Notes under the pieces: generated by a model
Told to the model about the DNA's origin: nothing
Database searches by the model: none
Seen by the model: only the letters and a program-made list of their open reading frames with translations
In this document: piece after piece, positions 1 through 5,843 of the stretch
Layout of the letters: each line of letters starts with the position of its first letter
Numbering within the stretch: position 1 is the first letter of the stretch
Origin: Minisyncoccota bacterium
GTDB taxonomy: Bacteria; Patescibacteriota; Minisyncoccia; Phycocordibacterales; SBAW01
DNA length: 8,709 nucleotides
Assembly: GCA_020050775.1 (NCBI GenBank)
Contig: JAGVKC010000059.1
Span: 1 to 8,709 of the forward strand
Reading direction: 5' to 3'
Made by a program: the position numbers and the translations under genes

Positions 1-738
1 CTCTTCGCTCTCGCGAGTAAGAATCAGTCCCCCGCGCGGACCACGCAGTGTTTTGTGCGTGGTGGAGGTCATAACATCAAACCCAAAGTCGAACGGATTT
101 TTTGCCGCGCCCCCCGCGATGAGCCCCGCAATGTGCGCTATGTCGATAACAGAATACGCGCCGACTTCCTTTGCGATAGATACGAACTTTTCATAGTCGA
201 GCTCGCGGCTGTAGGCGGAAAAACCGGCAAGTACTATTTTAGGCTTATGTTCTAGTGCGACTTTGCGCATCGCATCGTAATCAATCTCGCCGGTGTCCGG
301 ATTCTTCATCTTGTAGCGCACAAAGTTGAAGAATTTAGTGATGTAGGTCACGGGATGTCCGTGCGTTAAATGTCCGCCGTGCGAAAGGTCCATACCAAGG
401 ACCGTGTTTCCCGGCTGCAGAAGCGCCATATACATAGCAATATTTGCATTCGCTCCGGAGTGCGTTTGAACGTTCGCGTACTTCGCATTGAAAAGTTTCT
501 TCGCGCGTTCTATCGCGAGCGTCTCAGCTTGGTCGGTGAATTCTTGTCCGCCGTAGTAGCGCTTGCCGGGGTAGCCTTCGGAATATTTGTTCGTGAGGAT
601 GGAACCTTGCGCTTCGCGCACCGCGCGCGACACATAATTTTCAGAAGGAATAAGTTCTAGACCCTCTGCTTCGCGCTTTTCCTCCCCCGCTAGAGCGTCA
701 AAGAGTTCTTTGTCCTGTTTTTGGATAAATTCGTACAT
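1..738 (-). CDS. glyA: Serine hydroxymethyltransferase, partial (C-terminus off the left edge)
   Basis: This PLP enzyme of the cytoplasm interconverts serine and glycine and makes 5,10-methylene-tetrahydrofolate, the one-carbon donor for thymidylate synthesis. The visible 246 codons carry the family landmarks: LELIPSENYVS near residue 27, KYSEGYPGKRYYGG near 51, THSGANAN near 92, DLSHGGHLTHG near 116, the PLP-ring Asp in DIAHIAGL near 199, and the PLP-lysine motif TTHKTLRGPRGG with Lys229, the same number as in E. coli GlyA. The usual length is about 420 residues, so roughly 40 percent is missing beyond position 1. The ATG at 736-738 matches the family N-terminus and lies 2 nt after the tmk stop. 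There is no clear Shine-Dalgarno, so co-transcription and translational coupling with tmk are likely. No broken reading frame is seen. Identity is near certain. Confidence 0.96.
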   Translation of the reverse strand, partial: MYEFIQKQDKELFDALAGEEKREAEGLELIPSENYVSRAVREAQGSILTNKYSEGYPGKRYYGGQEFTDQAETLAIERAKKLFNAKYANVQTHSGANANIAMYMALLQPGNTVLGMDLSHGGHLTHGHPVTYITKFFNFVRYKMKNPDTGEIDYDAMRKVALEHKPKIVLAGFSAYSRELDYEKFVSIAKEVGAYSVIDIAHIAGLIAGGAAKNPFDFGFDVMTSTTHKTLRGPRGGLILTRESEE

Positions 739-740
739 AT

Positions 741-1367
741 CTATAGTATTGATGCTACTGCGTTTTCTACCTCGCTCCAAACTTCTTCAAGGGGCCGGTC
801 CGCGTCCACAACAAATGCTTGCGCAAAATCTGCGACGTGCGCTTTATACCCGGTGCGCACCCGCTCATGGAACGCTAGAGCTTCGTCATCAAAACGCGTA
901 TTCTCATCTGCTCGTGAATGCACTCGGCCTATGCCTACTTCTGGCGTCACATCCAAAAGTACGTACGCATTTGGCTTATACTCGCCCACAACGAAATCAC
1001 TTATCTGCTGCAGAAATGGTAAATATTCCTGCCGCTGCCGACCATAGATTTGATATGCGATGGTTGAAAGGCCGAAGCGGTTTGAAATAATGGTTTTGCC
1101 TGCACTAAGTGCTGGCACTATTACTTCCTCCATAAGCTGCGTGCGGGCAGCAAGAAACAGTAAAAGTTCGGCGCGCACTTTCATACCTACAGAGTCCTTG
1201 GAAAGAAGGAGTGCTCTAATGCGCTCACCTATCTGGGTGCCCCCAGGCTCGCGGGTAAATACTATGTCGCTGCGATCAGCATATTTCTCCTTGAGGCGGG
1301 CAATATGCGTATCTTTTCCCGAGCCTCCGCCGCCTTCCAAGACAATAAATTTCCCGCTTCTGTCCAT
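741..1367 (-). CDS. tmk: Thymidylate (dTMP) kinase
   Basis: It phosphorylates dTMP to dTDP with ATP in the cytoplasm. The 208-residue product has the usual Tmk length. Motifs in order: P-loop EGGGGSGKDT at 11-20 with Lys18; REPGGT at 39-44, typical of Tmk; SNRFGLSTIAYQ at 95-106, matching the family DR(Y/H/F)xxSxxAYQ dTMP-site motif but with Asn for the usual Asp; and an Arg-rich lid RVHSRADENTRFD at 148-160. The residue after the P-loop lysine is Asp19, where Walker A normally has Ser or Thr. The frame stays open upstream to about 1766, but that part lies over dcd and has no Tmk similarity. The ATG at 1365-1367 is the only start that fits the family. No Shine-Dalgarno is visible. It is followed after 2 nt by glyA and is divergent from dcd. 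Confidence 0.95.
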   Translation of the reverse strand: MDRSGKFIVLEGGGGSGKDTHIARLKEKYADRSDIVFTREPGGTQIGERIRALLLSKDSVGMKVRAELLLFLAARTQLMEEVIVPALSAGKTIISNRFGLSTIAYQIYGRQRQEYLPFLQQISDFVVGEYKPNAYVLLDVTPEVGIGRVHSRADENTRFDDEALAFHERVRTGYKAHVADFAQAFVVDADRPLEEVWSEVENAVASIL

Positions 1368-1415
1368 AGTGTCGCTTGAATAGCTACATGCTACAGTGTC
1401 AGTGACTAAAAAACT
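1368..1415. promoter_or_regulatory. Divergent promoter region between tmk and dcd
   Basis: These 48 bp must hold start signals for both directions, unless transcription enters from outside. Toward dcd, TGCTACAGT at 1389-1397 is an extended -10 (TGn plus TACAGT, 4 of 6 to TATAAT); initiation about 7 nt later would leave a leader of about 11 nt without a Shine-Dalgarno. Toward tmk no convincing -10 is seen. The segment also contains the small inverted repeat TAGC-TACAT-GCTA at 1381-1393, which overlaps the dcd -10. An operator there is possible but unsupported. Confidence 0.4.
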
Positions 1416-2090
1416 ATGGCACTCTCCGACAAGAAAATTCTGGACGCAATGAAAGAAGGCTCTGTTGTTATCGAGCCGTTCAATCGTAAGAATCTCGCGA
1501 CCTCCAGTTACGACGTAACGCTCGGCGAATGGTTTTTCCCAGAGCAGACTCCCCCACACTTCGAGAACGTCTATAATATTTACGACAAGAAACATGTTGA
1601 GCGCGTCTGGGGCACACAGCCGCTGCGCGCAAAAACAGCTAAAGAAGTTTTGAAGAACTACCAATTCAATTTCGATGGCATTTCGCCGGATGACAAAATA
1701 ATTCTTCTCGCGCCGGGCGAAACTGTACTGGGGCACACCAACGAATTCATCGGCGGGAAAGATCACATCACCACCATGATGAAGGCTCGCTCATCCCTTG
1801 GCCGCTCGTTTATAGAAGTCTGCAAATGTGCAGGTTGGGGTGATGTAGGTTATGTAAACCGCTGGACCATGGAAATAACAAATAACTCGACTCACTATTT
1901 TATTCCTCTCGTCGTAGGGCGTCGCATCGCGCAAATTATCTTTTTTGAAACAGGTCCTATTCTTGCGAACGACTACGCAAAGAGTGGCAAATACCAAAGC
2001 GGCGGCACAATCGCGCAACTGAAGAAAAGCTGGAAGCCAGAACAGATGCTTCCGAAGCTCTACCTTGACCGGGACATAAAGAAAAAGTAG
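1416..2090 (+). CDS. dcd: dCTP deaminase family protein
   Basis: The dCTP deaminase/dUTPase fold makes dUTP, or in bifunctional members dUMP, from dCTP, feeding thymidylate synthesis. The 224-residue product contains SSYDVTLG at 30-37, the signature RSSLGR at 125-130, and TMEITN at 151-156. Ser126, Arg130 and Glu153 reproduce the spacing of E. coli Dcd catalytic residues Ser111, Arg115 and Glu138 exactly. The tail GKYQSGGT at 191-198 resembles the C-terminal KYQGQ lid of the family. It is about 30 residues longer than E. coli Dcd, with extra sequence around 40-90. Whether it stops at dUTP or hydrolyses on to dUMP cannot be read from the motifs; no separate dut gene is in view. The ATG lacks a Shine-Dalgarno, consistent with a very short leader. 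It is 38 nt ahead of the ThyX-like gene, probably one operon. Confidence 0.88.
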   Translation: MALSDKKILDAMKEGSVVIEPFNRKNLATSSYDVTLGEWFFPEQTPPHFENVYNIYDKKHVERVWGTQPLRAKTAKEVLKNYQFNFDGISPDDKIILLAPGETVLGHTNEFIGGKDHITTMMKARSSLGRSFIEVCKCAGWGDVGYVNRWTMEITNNSTHYFIPLVVGRRIAQIIFFETGPILANDYAKSGKYQSGGTIAQLKKSWKPEQMLPKLYLDRDIKKK

Positions 2091-2128
2091 CGTTCGGTAA
2101 GACGTTCTCACACACGAAAGGAAACACC

Positions 2129-3499
2129 ATGGAATTCGAAGACCTCAAGCACGTACGCCGAAAGCTGACAGGTAATGGATTCGTGCTTGTTCTGGATACT
2201 GGCGCGCTTATTACGCCAGAAGCGAATGCCATGATCCAGGCGCTTCATTCCCGCTCCATTGGCGGTATTGACGCACACTTGCTTAAACTGGCACAAAAAG
2301 GCGCCAAGCAATTCATGGACACCTATTATGTCGGCTATGGAGATAAGTCCATCGGCGACAATGGTACGGCGACGATCTTCGTCGAAGGCATGTCGATGTT
2401 AGTGGCGAAAGCAATACAGGACTCCATGCTCTACAACGGGCAGGAAGCTTCTACCAGATACATCGATTTCTCCAAACAGGCATTCGCAAATCCTGCGGGT
2501 TCGGCAAGAGGAAGCAAAAGTCTCGAATCGCTGCGGTCATTCCACCTGGAAGGACTGGAAGAGATGAAAAATGAGCTCGCAAACCGCCATCCTCGCCAAA
2601 ACGAAGAAGACGAAAAAGTCTGGAGAAAGGCAATTAATGCAAGAGCCTTCGACATAATGCGCGGGACTCTTCCTGCCAGCGCTGCAACTAATCTTGCATG
2701 GCACACTACGTTGCGCCACGCAGCTGACCATCTGCTTCGGTTGCGCAATCATACGCTTCCAGAAGTGCGGGAGGCAGCAAAAGCGATGCACGAAGCGCTG
2801 GACGAGATGTTCCCGAGCTCTTTCAAACAGAAACTCTATGAAGCAACCGAGGAGTACACACGGTCGTGGATGGAGTTGCAGTATTACTATCTGCGTACTG
2901 ACGGACCAGAAAAAGCTACACTTGAACACTTCGGCCTCGATAGAACGTTGCTGAACGAATACCGCTCAGTGCTTGCGAACCGACCGAAGAAAACGGAACC
3001 TCCGAAGTTCTTAGGCGAGTGTGGAACCATGCGTTTCTCATTCCAACTTGATTTCGGTTCTTACCGCGATATTCAGCGGCATCGAGCCTTGATTCAGCGC
3101 ATGCCACTTCTGACGACTGAGCTAGGATTCCATCCATGGTATCTCGAGCAAATGCCGCCAGCACTGCGCTCGAAGACTGAAAGCTTTCTCGCTCAGTATT
3201 CGAAAGAGATAGACTCGCTTGGTCTTACAGATCTGGAAACGCAGTATTACGTACCCATGGGATACAAGGTGTCATGCCGTATCAGCGGCGATCTTCCTTC
3301 TCTCATTTGGCTCGTGGAACTGCGCTCCGGCATATCGGTACACCCTACTTTGCGCATAGTTGCACAGGATATCGGCGCACTTATGCTCAAAGAATTGAAA
3401 GACTACGATCTCACGCTACACCTGGACGAGAGCGAAGATCGCTTCAACTACAAACGCAGCGTGCAGGACATTGTTGAGAAACCTGCAATTGCCATCTAA
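2129..3499 (+). CDS. Tandem two-domain ThyX-like protein (FAD-dependent thymidylate synthase family)
   Basis: ThyX methylates dUMP to dTMP using methylene-tetrahydrofolate and FAD. Ordinary ThyX is about 220-250 residues; this product is 456 and reads as two ThyX-like halves. The N-half has GDKSIGD at 71-77, IFVEGMS at 83-89 and QEASTRY at 105-111, the second part of the signature RHRxxSxNExSxRY, but Asp98-Ser99-Met100 stand where RHR should be. Later, LPASAATN, LRLRNH and EVREAA at 181-217 match the ThyX helix with the LR and EIR motifs. The C-half has MRFSFQLD at 301-308 and QRHR at 316-319, the first part of the signature, followed by ALIQRMPLL instead of SxNExSxRY; YYVPMGY at 373-379 and ELRSGISVHP at 397-406 mirror the N-half. 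Each half thus keeps what the other lost. The start has a good Shine-Dalgarno, AAAGGA at 2117-2122, 6 nt before ATG. Neighbours dcd, tmk and glyA support a thymidylate role; catalytic activity itself is unproven. Confidence 0.85.
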   Translation: MEFEDLKHVRRKLTGNGFVLVLDTGALITPEANAMIQALHSRSIGGIDAHLLKLAQKGAKQFMDTYYVGYGDKSIGDNGTATIFVEGMSMLVAKAIQDSMLYNGQEASTRYIDFSKQAFANPAGSARGSKSLESLRSFHLEGLEEMKNELANRHPRQNEEDEKVWRKAINARAFDIMRGTLPASAATNLAWHTTLRHAADHLLRLRNHTLPEVREAAKAMHEALDEMFPSSFKQKLYEATEEYTRSWMELQYYYLRTDGPEKATLEHFGLDRTLLNEYRSVLANRPKKTEPPKFLGECGTMRFSFQLDFGSYRDIQRHRALIQRMPLLTTELGFHPWYLEQMPPALRSKTESFLAQYSKEIDSLGLTDLETQYYVPMGYKVSCRISGDLPSLIWLVELRSGISVHPTLRIVAQDIGALMLKELKDYDLTLHLDESEDRFNYKRSVQDIVEKPAIAI

Positions 3500-3503
3500 A
3501 ACT

Positions 3504-3533
3504 AAAAACCCTCCGGATATCCGGAGGGTTTTT
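3504..3533. terminator. Bidirectional intrinsic terminator (perfect palindrome)
   Basis: The 15-nt arm AAAAACCCTCCGGAT at 3504-3518 is followed directly by its exact reverse complement at 3519-3533. The GC-rich stem is flanked by an A tract and a T tract, so it reads as a terminator on both strands: 4 nt after the ThyX-like stop on the plus strand, and facing rplK transcription on the minus strand. Confidence 0.9.
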
Positions 3534-3641
3534 CTTTTGCAAAAAAATTTAGCTTATTTCACATCCACTCACACATACTTTTCTGCTGAAAAGTTGCGCG
3601 GGCCCACCTTGGCTCGTCAGCCTCCGGCTCGTAGACGTTTC
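3534..3641. other. Gene-free spacer behind rplK with short repeats
   Basis: These 108 bp hold no supportable gene. They contain a 13-bp copy of the end of rplK at 3553-3565, a small hairpin CTTTTC-TGCT-GAAAAG at 3578-3593, and two copies of GGCTCGT at 3611-3617 and 3626-3632. On the minus strand this is the 3' untranslated stretch of rplK before the shared terminator. Confidence 0.5.
3553..3565 (-). repeat. Copy of the rplK 3' end (13 bp, second copy at 3641-3653)
   Basis: CTTATTTCACATC occurs here and at 3641-3653, where it encodes the last residues and stop of rplK (GAT GTG AAA TAA on the minus strand). With one mismatch the match extends three bases further, so both copies can be read as Val-Asp-Val-Lys-stop. 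It may be the trace of a short tandem duplication; chance is possible at this length. Confidence 0.45.
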
Positions 3642-4064
3642 TTATTTCACATCTACCCCCATTGAACGAGCTGAGCCGGCGACTACTTTCATTGCCTGGT
3701 CGATGTCAGTGGTGTTAAGGTCAGGCATTTTACGCTCTGCGATCTCTTTGAGCTGCGCCTTGTTGAGCGTTCCTACCTTAGAGGTGTTAGGCTTACCGCT
3801 TCCCTTCTCTTTACCGAGCGCCTTAAGAATGAGCGAAGAAACTGGCGGAGTTTTGAGAATGAAGTCGTACGAGCGATCGTCATATACAGAAATAACTGCA
3901 GGCACCATGTCGCCACGCATCTCTTTCGAGGCATCGTTGAACTTCTTTACGAATTCGCCAATGTTGATGCCAGCAGGACCAAGTACCTGACCCATTGCCG
4001 GGGTAAGGGTTGCGGCGCCTCCTTGAGCGACAATCTTTATCTTTTTAACAATCTTTTTAGCCAT
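3642..4064 (-). CDS. rplK: 50S ribosomal protein L11
   Basis: L11 binds the GTPase-associated region of 23S rRNA and takes part in factor binding and stringent-response sensing. The 140-residue product aligns end to end with E. coli L11 (142 residues): MAKKI at the start, VLGPAGINIGEF at 27-38, VISVYDDRSYDFI at 57-69, KTPPVSSLILKALG at 71-84, GSGKPN at 88-93, and the rRNA-binding end VAGSARSMG at 128-136. In the N-terminal proline-rich loop Pro22 is kept, but positions 23 and 26, both Pro in E. coli, are Ala and Gln. GGAG lies 5 nt before the ATG, a usable Shine-Dalgarno. It follows nusG after 95 nt. The customary rplA is not behind it; a terminator follows instead. Confidence 0.97.
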   Translation of the reverse strand: MAKKIVKKIKIVAQGGAATLTPAMGQVLGPAGINIGEFVKKFNDASKEMRGDMVPAVISVYDDRSYDFILKTPPVSSLILKALGKEKGSGKPNTSKVGTLNKAQLKEIAERKMPDLNTTDIDQAMKVVAGSARSMGVDVK

Positions 4065-4090
4065 AAATACTCCGCAAAAGATCCCCTCCT

Positions 4091-4129
4091 CGTCGGCGCT
4101 CCGGGCCGCTAGGCCAAGTCTTACCGACG
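4091..4129 (-). promoter_or_regulatory. Nested stem-loop in the nusG-rplK spacer
   Basis: Outer arms CGTCGG at 4091-4096 and CCGACG at 4124-4129 pair perfectly and enclose an inner hairpin GGCC-GCTA-GGCC at 4104-4115. On the minus-strand transcript the structure lies between the nusG stop and the rplK start, with purine-rich GAGGAGGGG just after it. It could set relative rplK expression or be a processing site. No T tract follows, so it is not a canonical terminator. Confidence 0.4.
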
Positions 4130-4159
4130 TCTCCGAGACTATTGCTCCGCCATGTTAGC

Positions 4160-4711
4160 TTATATGCGTTTCACCTGCAAGAAATCGAGTTCTACCGGAG
4201 TTTCGCGGCCAAACATTGCTACAAGCACTTTTACCTTGCCGCGGCTTTCGTCTACTTCACCAACTTTGCCGTCGAGGTCTTTAAACGGACCATCCACAAT
4301 AACAACCGCGTCTCCTACCGTCATGTCGATTGCGTGCTTAACGGAGCCTTCGGTTGCCTGCATGCGACCAAGGAGCGTATCTACTTCATCCTGGCGAAGC
4401 GGTACTGGGTTAACGCCTGAACCGACGAAACCGGTAACGCGTGGCGTGTTGCGCACGACGTACCACGACTGGTCATCCACAATCATGTCCACGAGCACGT
4501 AGCCCGGATATACTTTTTCCTCTTCTTCAACGCGACGGCCACCTTTGATTTTGATGGTGCGTTCGGTCGGAACAACTACCTGAAAAATTTTCTCAGTAAG
4601 TCCGAGAGATTCGATGCGCTGGCGCAAGTTACGCGCTACTGCATTCTCATAACCCGCGTACGTGTGTATCGCGTACCATGCTCGCCCGACACTGGTGTCT
4701 TGTTTACTCAT
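4160..4711 (-). CDS. nusG: Transcription termination/antitermination factor NusG
   Basis: NusG binds RNA polymerase through its NGN domain and uses its KOW domain to contact Rho or ribosomal protein S10, linking transcription with termination or translation. The 183-residue product has the standard length. The NGN domain spans about 10-110, with AWYAIHTYAGYENAV at 11-25 and KVYPGYVLVDM at 66-76, both hallmarks. The KOW domain follows at about 130-160 with VGDAVVIVDGPFKDLDGKV. The ATG at 4709-4711 lies 8 nt after the secE stop. The secE-nusG-rplK order is the common bacterial one, and the three are presumably co-transcribed. No oddity is seen. Confidence 0.97.
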   Translation of the reverse strand: MSKQDTSVGRAWYAIHTYAGYENAVARNLRQRIESLGLTEKIFQVVVPTERTIKIKGGRRVEEEEKVYPGYVLVDMIVDDQSWYVVRNTPRVTGFVGSGVNPVPLRQDEVDTLLGRMQATEGSVKHAIDMTVGDAVVIVDGPFKDLDGKVGEVDESRGKVKVLVAMFGRETPVELDFLQVKRI

Positions 4712-4719
4712 AGTATGTG

Positions 4720-4890
4720 TTAGATAACGCGGCGAAGTATCGCAGCGAAAAGATAATCCCAGAGACCGAGGTAAATTGCGGTCGCAAGCGACACGCCAAG
4801 TACAACAATAGTGTAGACAACGACCATGAGGCGGGACGGCCAGGATACATGGCGCATTTCTGAACGGACATCTTTAAAATAGTTGATCAT
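4720..4890 (-). CDS. secE: Preprotein translocase subunit SecE
   Basis: SecE is the small clamp subunit of the SecYEG translocon in the cytoplasmic membrane. The product has only 56 residues. It begins MINYFKDVRSEMRHVSWPSR, where the amphipathic stretch and the V-x-W-P-S motif (15-19) are the SecE signature, followed by one membrane helix at about 21-45 (LMVVVYTIVVLGVSLATAIY) and a short basic end, LRRVI. This is the minimal single-helix form; E. coli SecE has three helices. It sits just upstream of nusG, the canonical place, with 8 nt between. The ATG at 4888-4890 has no well-spaced Shine-Dalgarno; an AGGA lies 16 nt upstream, too far. Confidence 0.93.
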   Translation of the reverse strand: MINYFKDVRSEMRHVSWPSRLMVVVYTIVVLGVSLATAIYLGLWDYLFAAILRRVI

Positions 4891-4908
4891 AGAAATAGCT
4901 TGTGTTTC

Positions 4909-4942
4909 CTAAGAAAAAACCCCCTTCGGGGCTTTTTCTTAG
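4909..4942 (-). terminator. Intrinsic terminator of the SIMPL gene unit
   Basis: On the minus strand GCCCC-GAA-GGGG is followed by G and six T, with A-rich and T-rich flanks that extend the stem (CTAAGAAAAA pairing with the TTTTTTCTTAG side, one bulged base). It lies about 30 nt past the SIMPL stop and ends about 18 nt before the secE start. As a hairpin it would form on either strand, but gene direction makes the minus strand the relevant one. Confidence 0.85.
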
Positions 4943-4969
4943 AATACTCTTCTTTTTTGGAGGGGTCAA
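4941..4969 (-). promoter_or_regulatory. Putative sigma-70 type promoter for secE-nusG-rplK
   Basis: On the minus strand TTGACC (4964-4969, 5 of 6 to TTGACA) and TATTCT (4941-4946, 4 of 6 to TATAAT) are separated by exactly 17 bp. Initiation about 7 nt downstream would fall near 4934, inside the arm of the terminator hairpin at 4909-4942, giving a leader of about 44 nt before secE. Supported by spacing and position only. Confidence 0.45.
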
Positions 4970-4971
4970 GG

Positions 4972-5781
4972 TTAGCGGATTTCGTACGTAATGCTTACGT
5001 TTGAGATCACTTTATTCTCTCCGACAGAGATACTTGGGTCTACCGCTTTGGTGGCCTGGTTCTCAGCTCCACCAAGACCGTACGCGTCCCTTGAATACAT
5101 GGGGGAGGGATAGGTACCGCTTTCGTTGTAGGAGACCACGCGGACGATGCGTACGCCGAGTTCACGCGCAAGTTCATCAGCCTTGTCTTTAGCGTCAGCA
5201 ATAGCCTTTTCGCGTGCTTCTTTCTGTACGGCATCCGGGTCATCGAAGGTGAAGTCAAGGCCTGACACTTCTGTAGCGCCTGCGCTTCCTACGCCGGTAA
5301 GAAGATCGCCCGCTTTTGCAGTATCGCGAACCTTAATGGAGGTAGTCTGACGAACTTCGTACCCATTAAGTACCTGGCGTCCCGAAGGGCAGATACCGTT
5401 TACACATGACTGCTGAATATAGTCGTACTGCGGGTACACCGAGTAGTCGCTAGTCTTAATGTCCTTATCTTCAATACCTGCATCTTTGAGGTATTTAGTA
5501 ATGGCATTTATCTTTGTTGTAGCTTCAGTTTGTGCTGCTGCAACCGTAGACTTCTTTGAGGTAACAGAGAATGTAAACGTGGCAACGTCCGGCACCGCGA
5601 GAGCTTCGCCTTCGCCGGAGACTGAGATGGTGTTGGTTGCCTGAAGGCCTGCACCTATATAGCGCAGCGCCTGAAGCTCTGCGAGAGCCTTAATACCAAG
5701 AAAAACCGCGAGCAGAATCACAACGGCGAATATAGCCTTGCGCAGGCGATCGCCAGAAATTCCTTCAAACAATGGGTTCAT
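4972..5781 (-). CDS. Membrane-anchored SIMPL domain (DUF541) protein
   Basis: SIMPL/DUF541 proteins (YggE, BP26) are extracytoplasmic proteins of unclear mechanism, linked in E. coli to oxidative-stress tolerance. The 269-residue product has a short cytoplasmic start, one hydrophobic helix at about 16-38 (AIFAVVILLAVFLGIKALAE) acting as an uncleaved anchor or signal, then the domain at about 50-268. Family features: ISVSGEGEALAVPDVATFTF at 52-71; the YSVYPQYDY strand at 113-121; NGYEVRQTTSIKVRD at 139-153; and a long helix rich in Ala and charged residues at 184-208. Two cysteines, Cys126 and Cys131 (SCVNGIC), lie in a loop and could form a disulfide outside the membrane. It is preceded by the DsbA remnant and mscL on the same strand and followed by a strong terminator. 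No clear promoter or Shine-Dalgarno of its own is seen. Confidence 0.88.
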   Translation of the reverse strand: MNPLFEGISGDRLRKAIFAVVILLAVFLGIKALAELQALRYIGAGLQATNTISVSGEGEALAVPDVATFTFSVTSKKSTVAAAQTEATTKINAITKYLKDAGIEDKDIKTSDYSVYPQYDYIQQSCVNGICPSGRQVLNGYEVRQTTSIKVRDTAKAGDLLTGVGSAGATEVSGLDFTFDDPDAVQKEAREKAIADAKDKADELARELGVRIVRVVSYNESGTYPSPMYSRDAYGLGGAENQATKAVDPSISVGENKVISNVSITYEIR

Positions 5782-5843
5782 ACCTAATAGAAAACTAGTT
5801 TAATAATGTCTTCATCTAAGGGGACGCACCAGCCCGCTATTTA

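Noticed and set aside
55..660. Plus-strand frames over the glyA region
   Set aside because: glyA on the minus strand is certain from its motifs, and these frames are antisense shadows.
1368..1766. N-terminal extension of tmk to about 340 residues
   Set aside because: The extension lies antisense over dcd, has no Tmk similarity, and the P-loop begins right after the ATG at 1367 as in the family.
2431..2954. Several open frames inside the ThyX-like gene on both strands
   Set aside because: They overlap a gene with clear motifs and start signal, and have the low-complexity composition of shadow frames.
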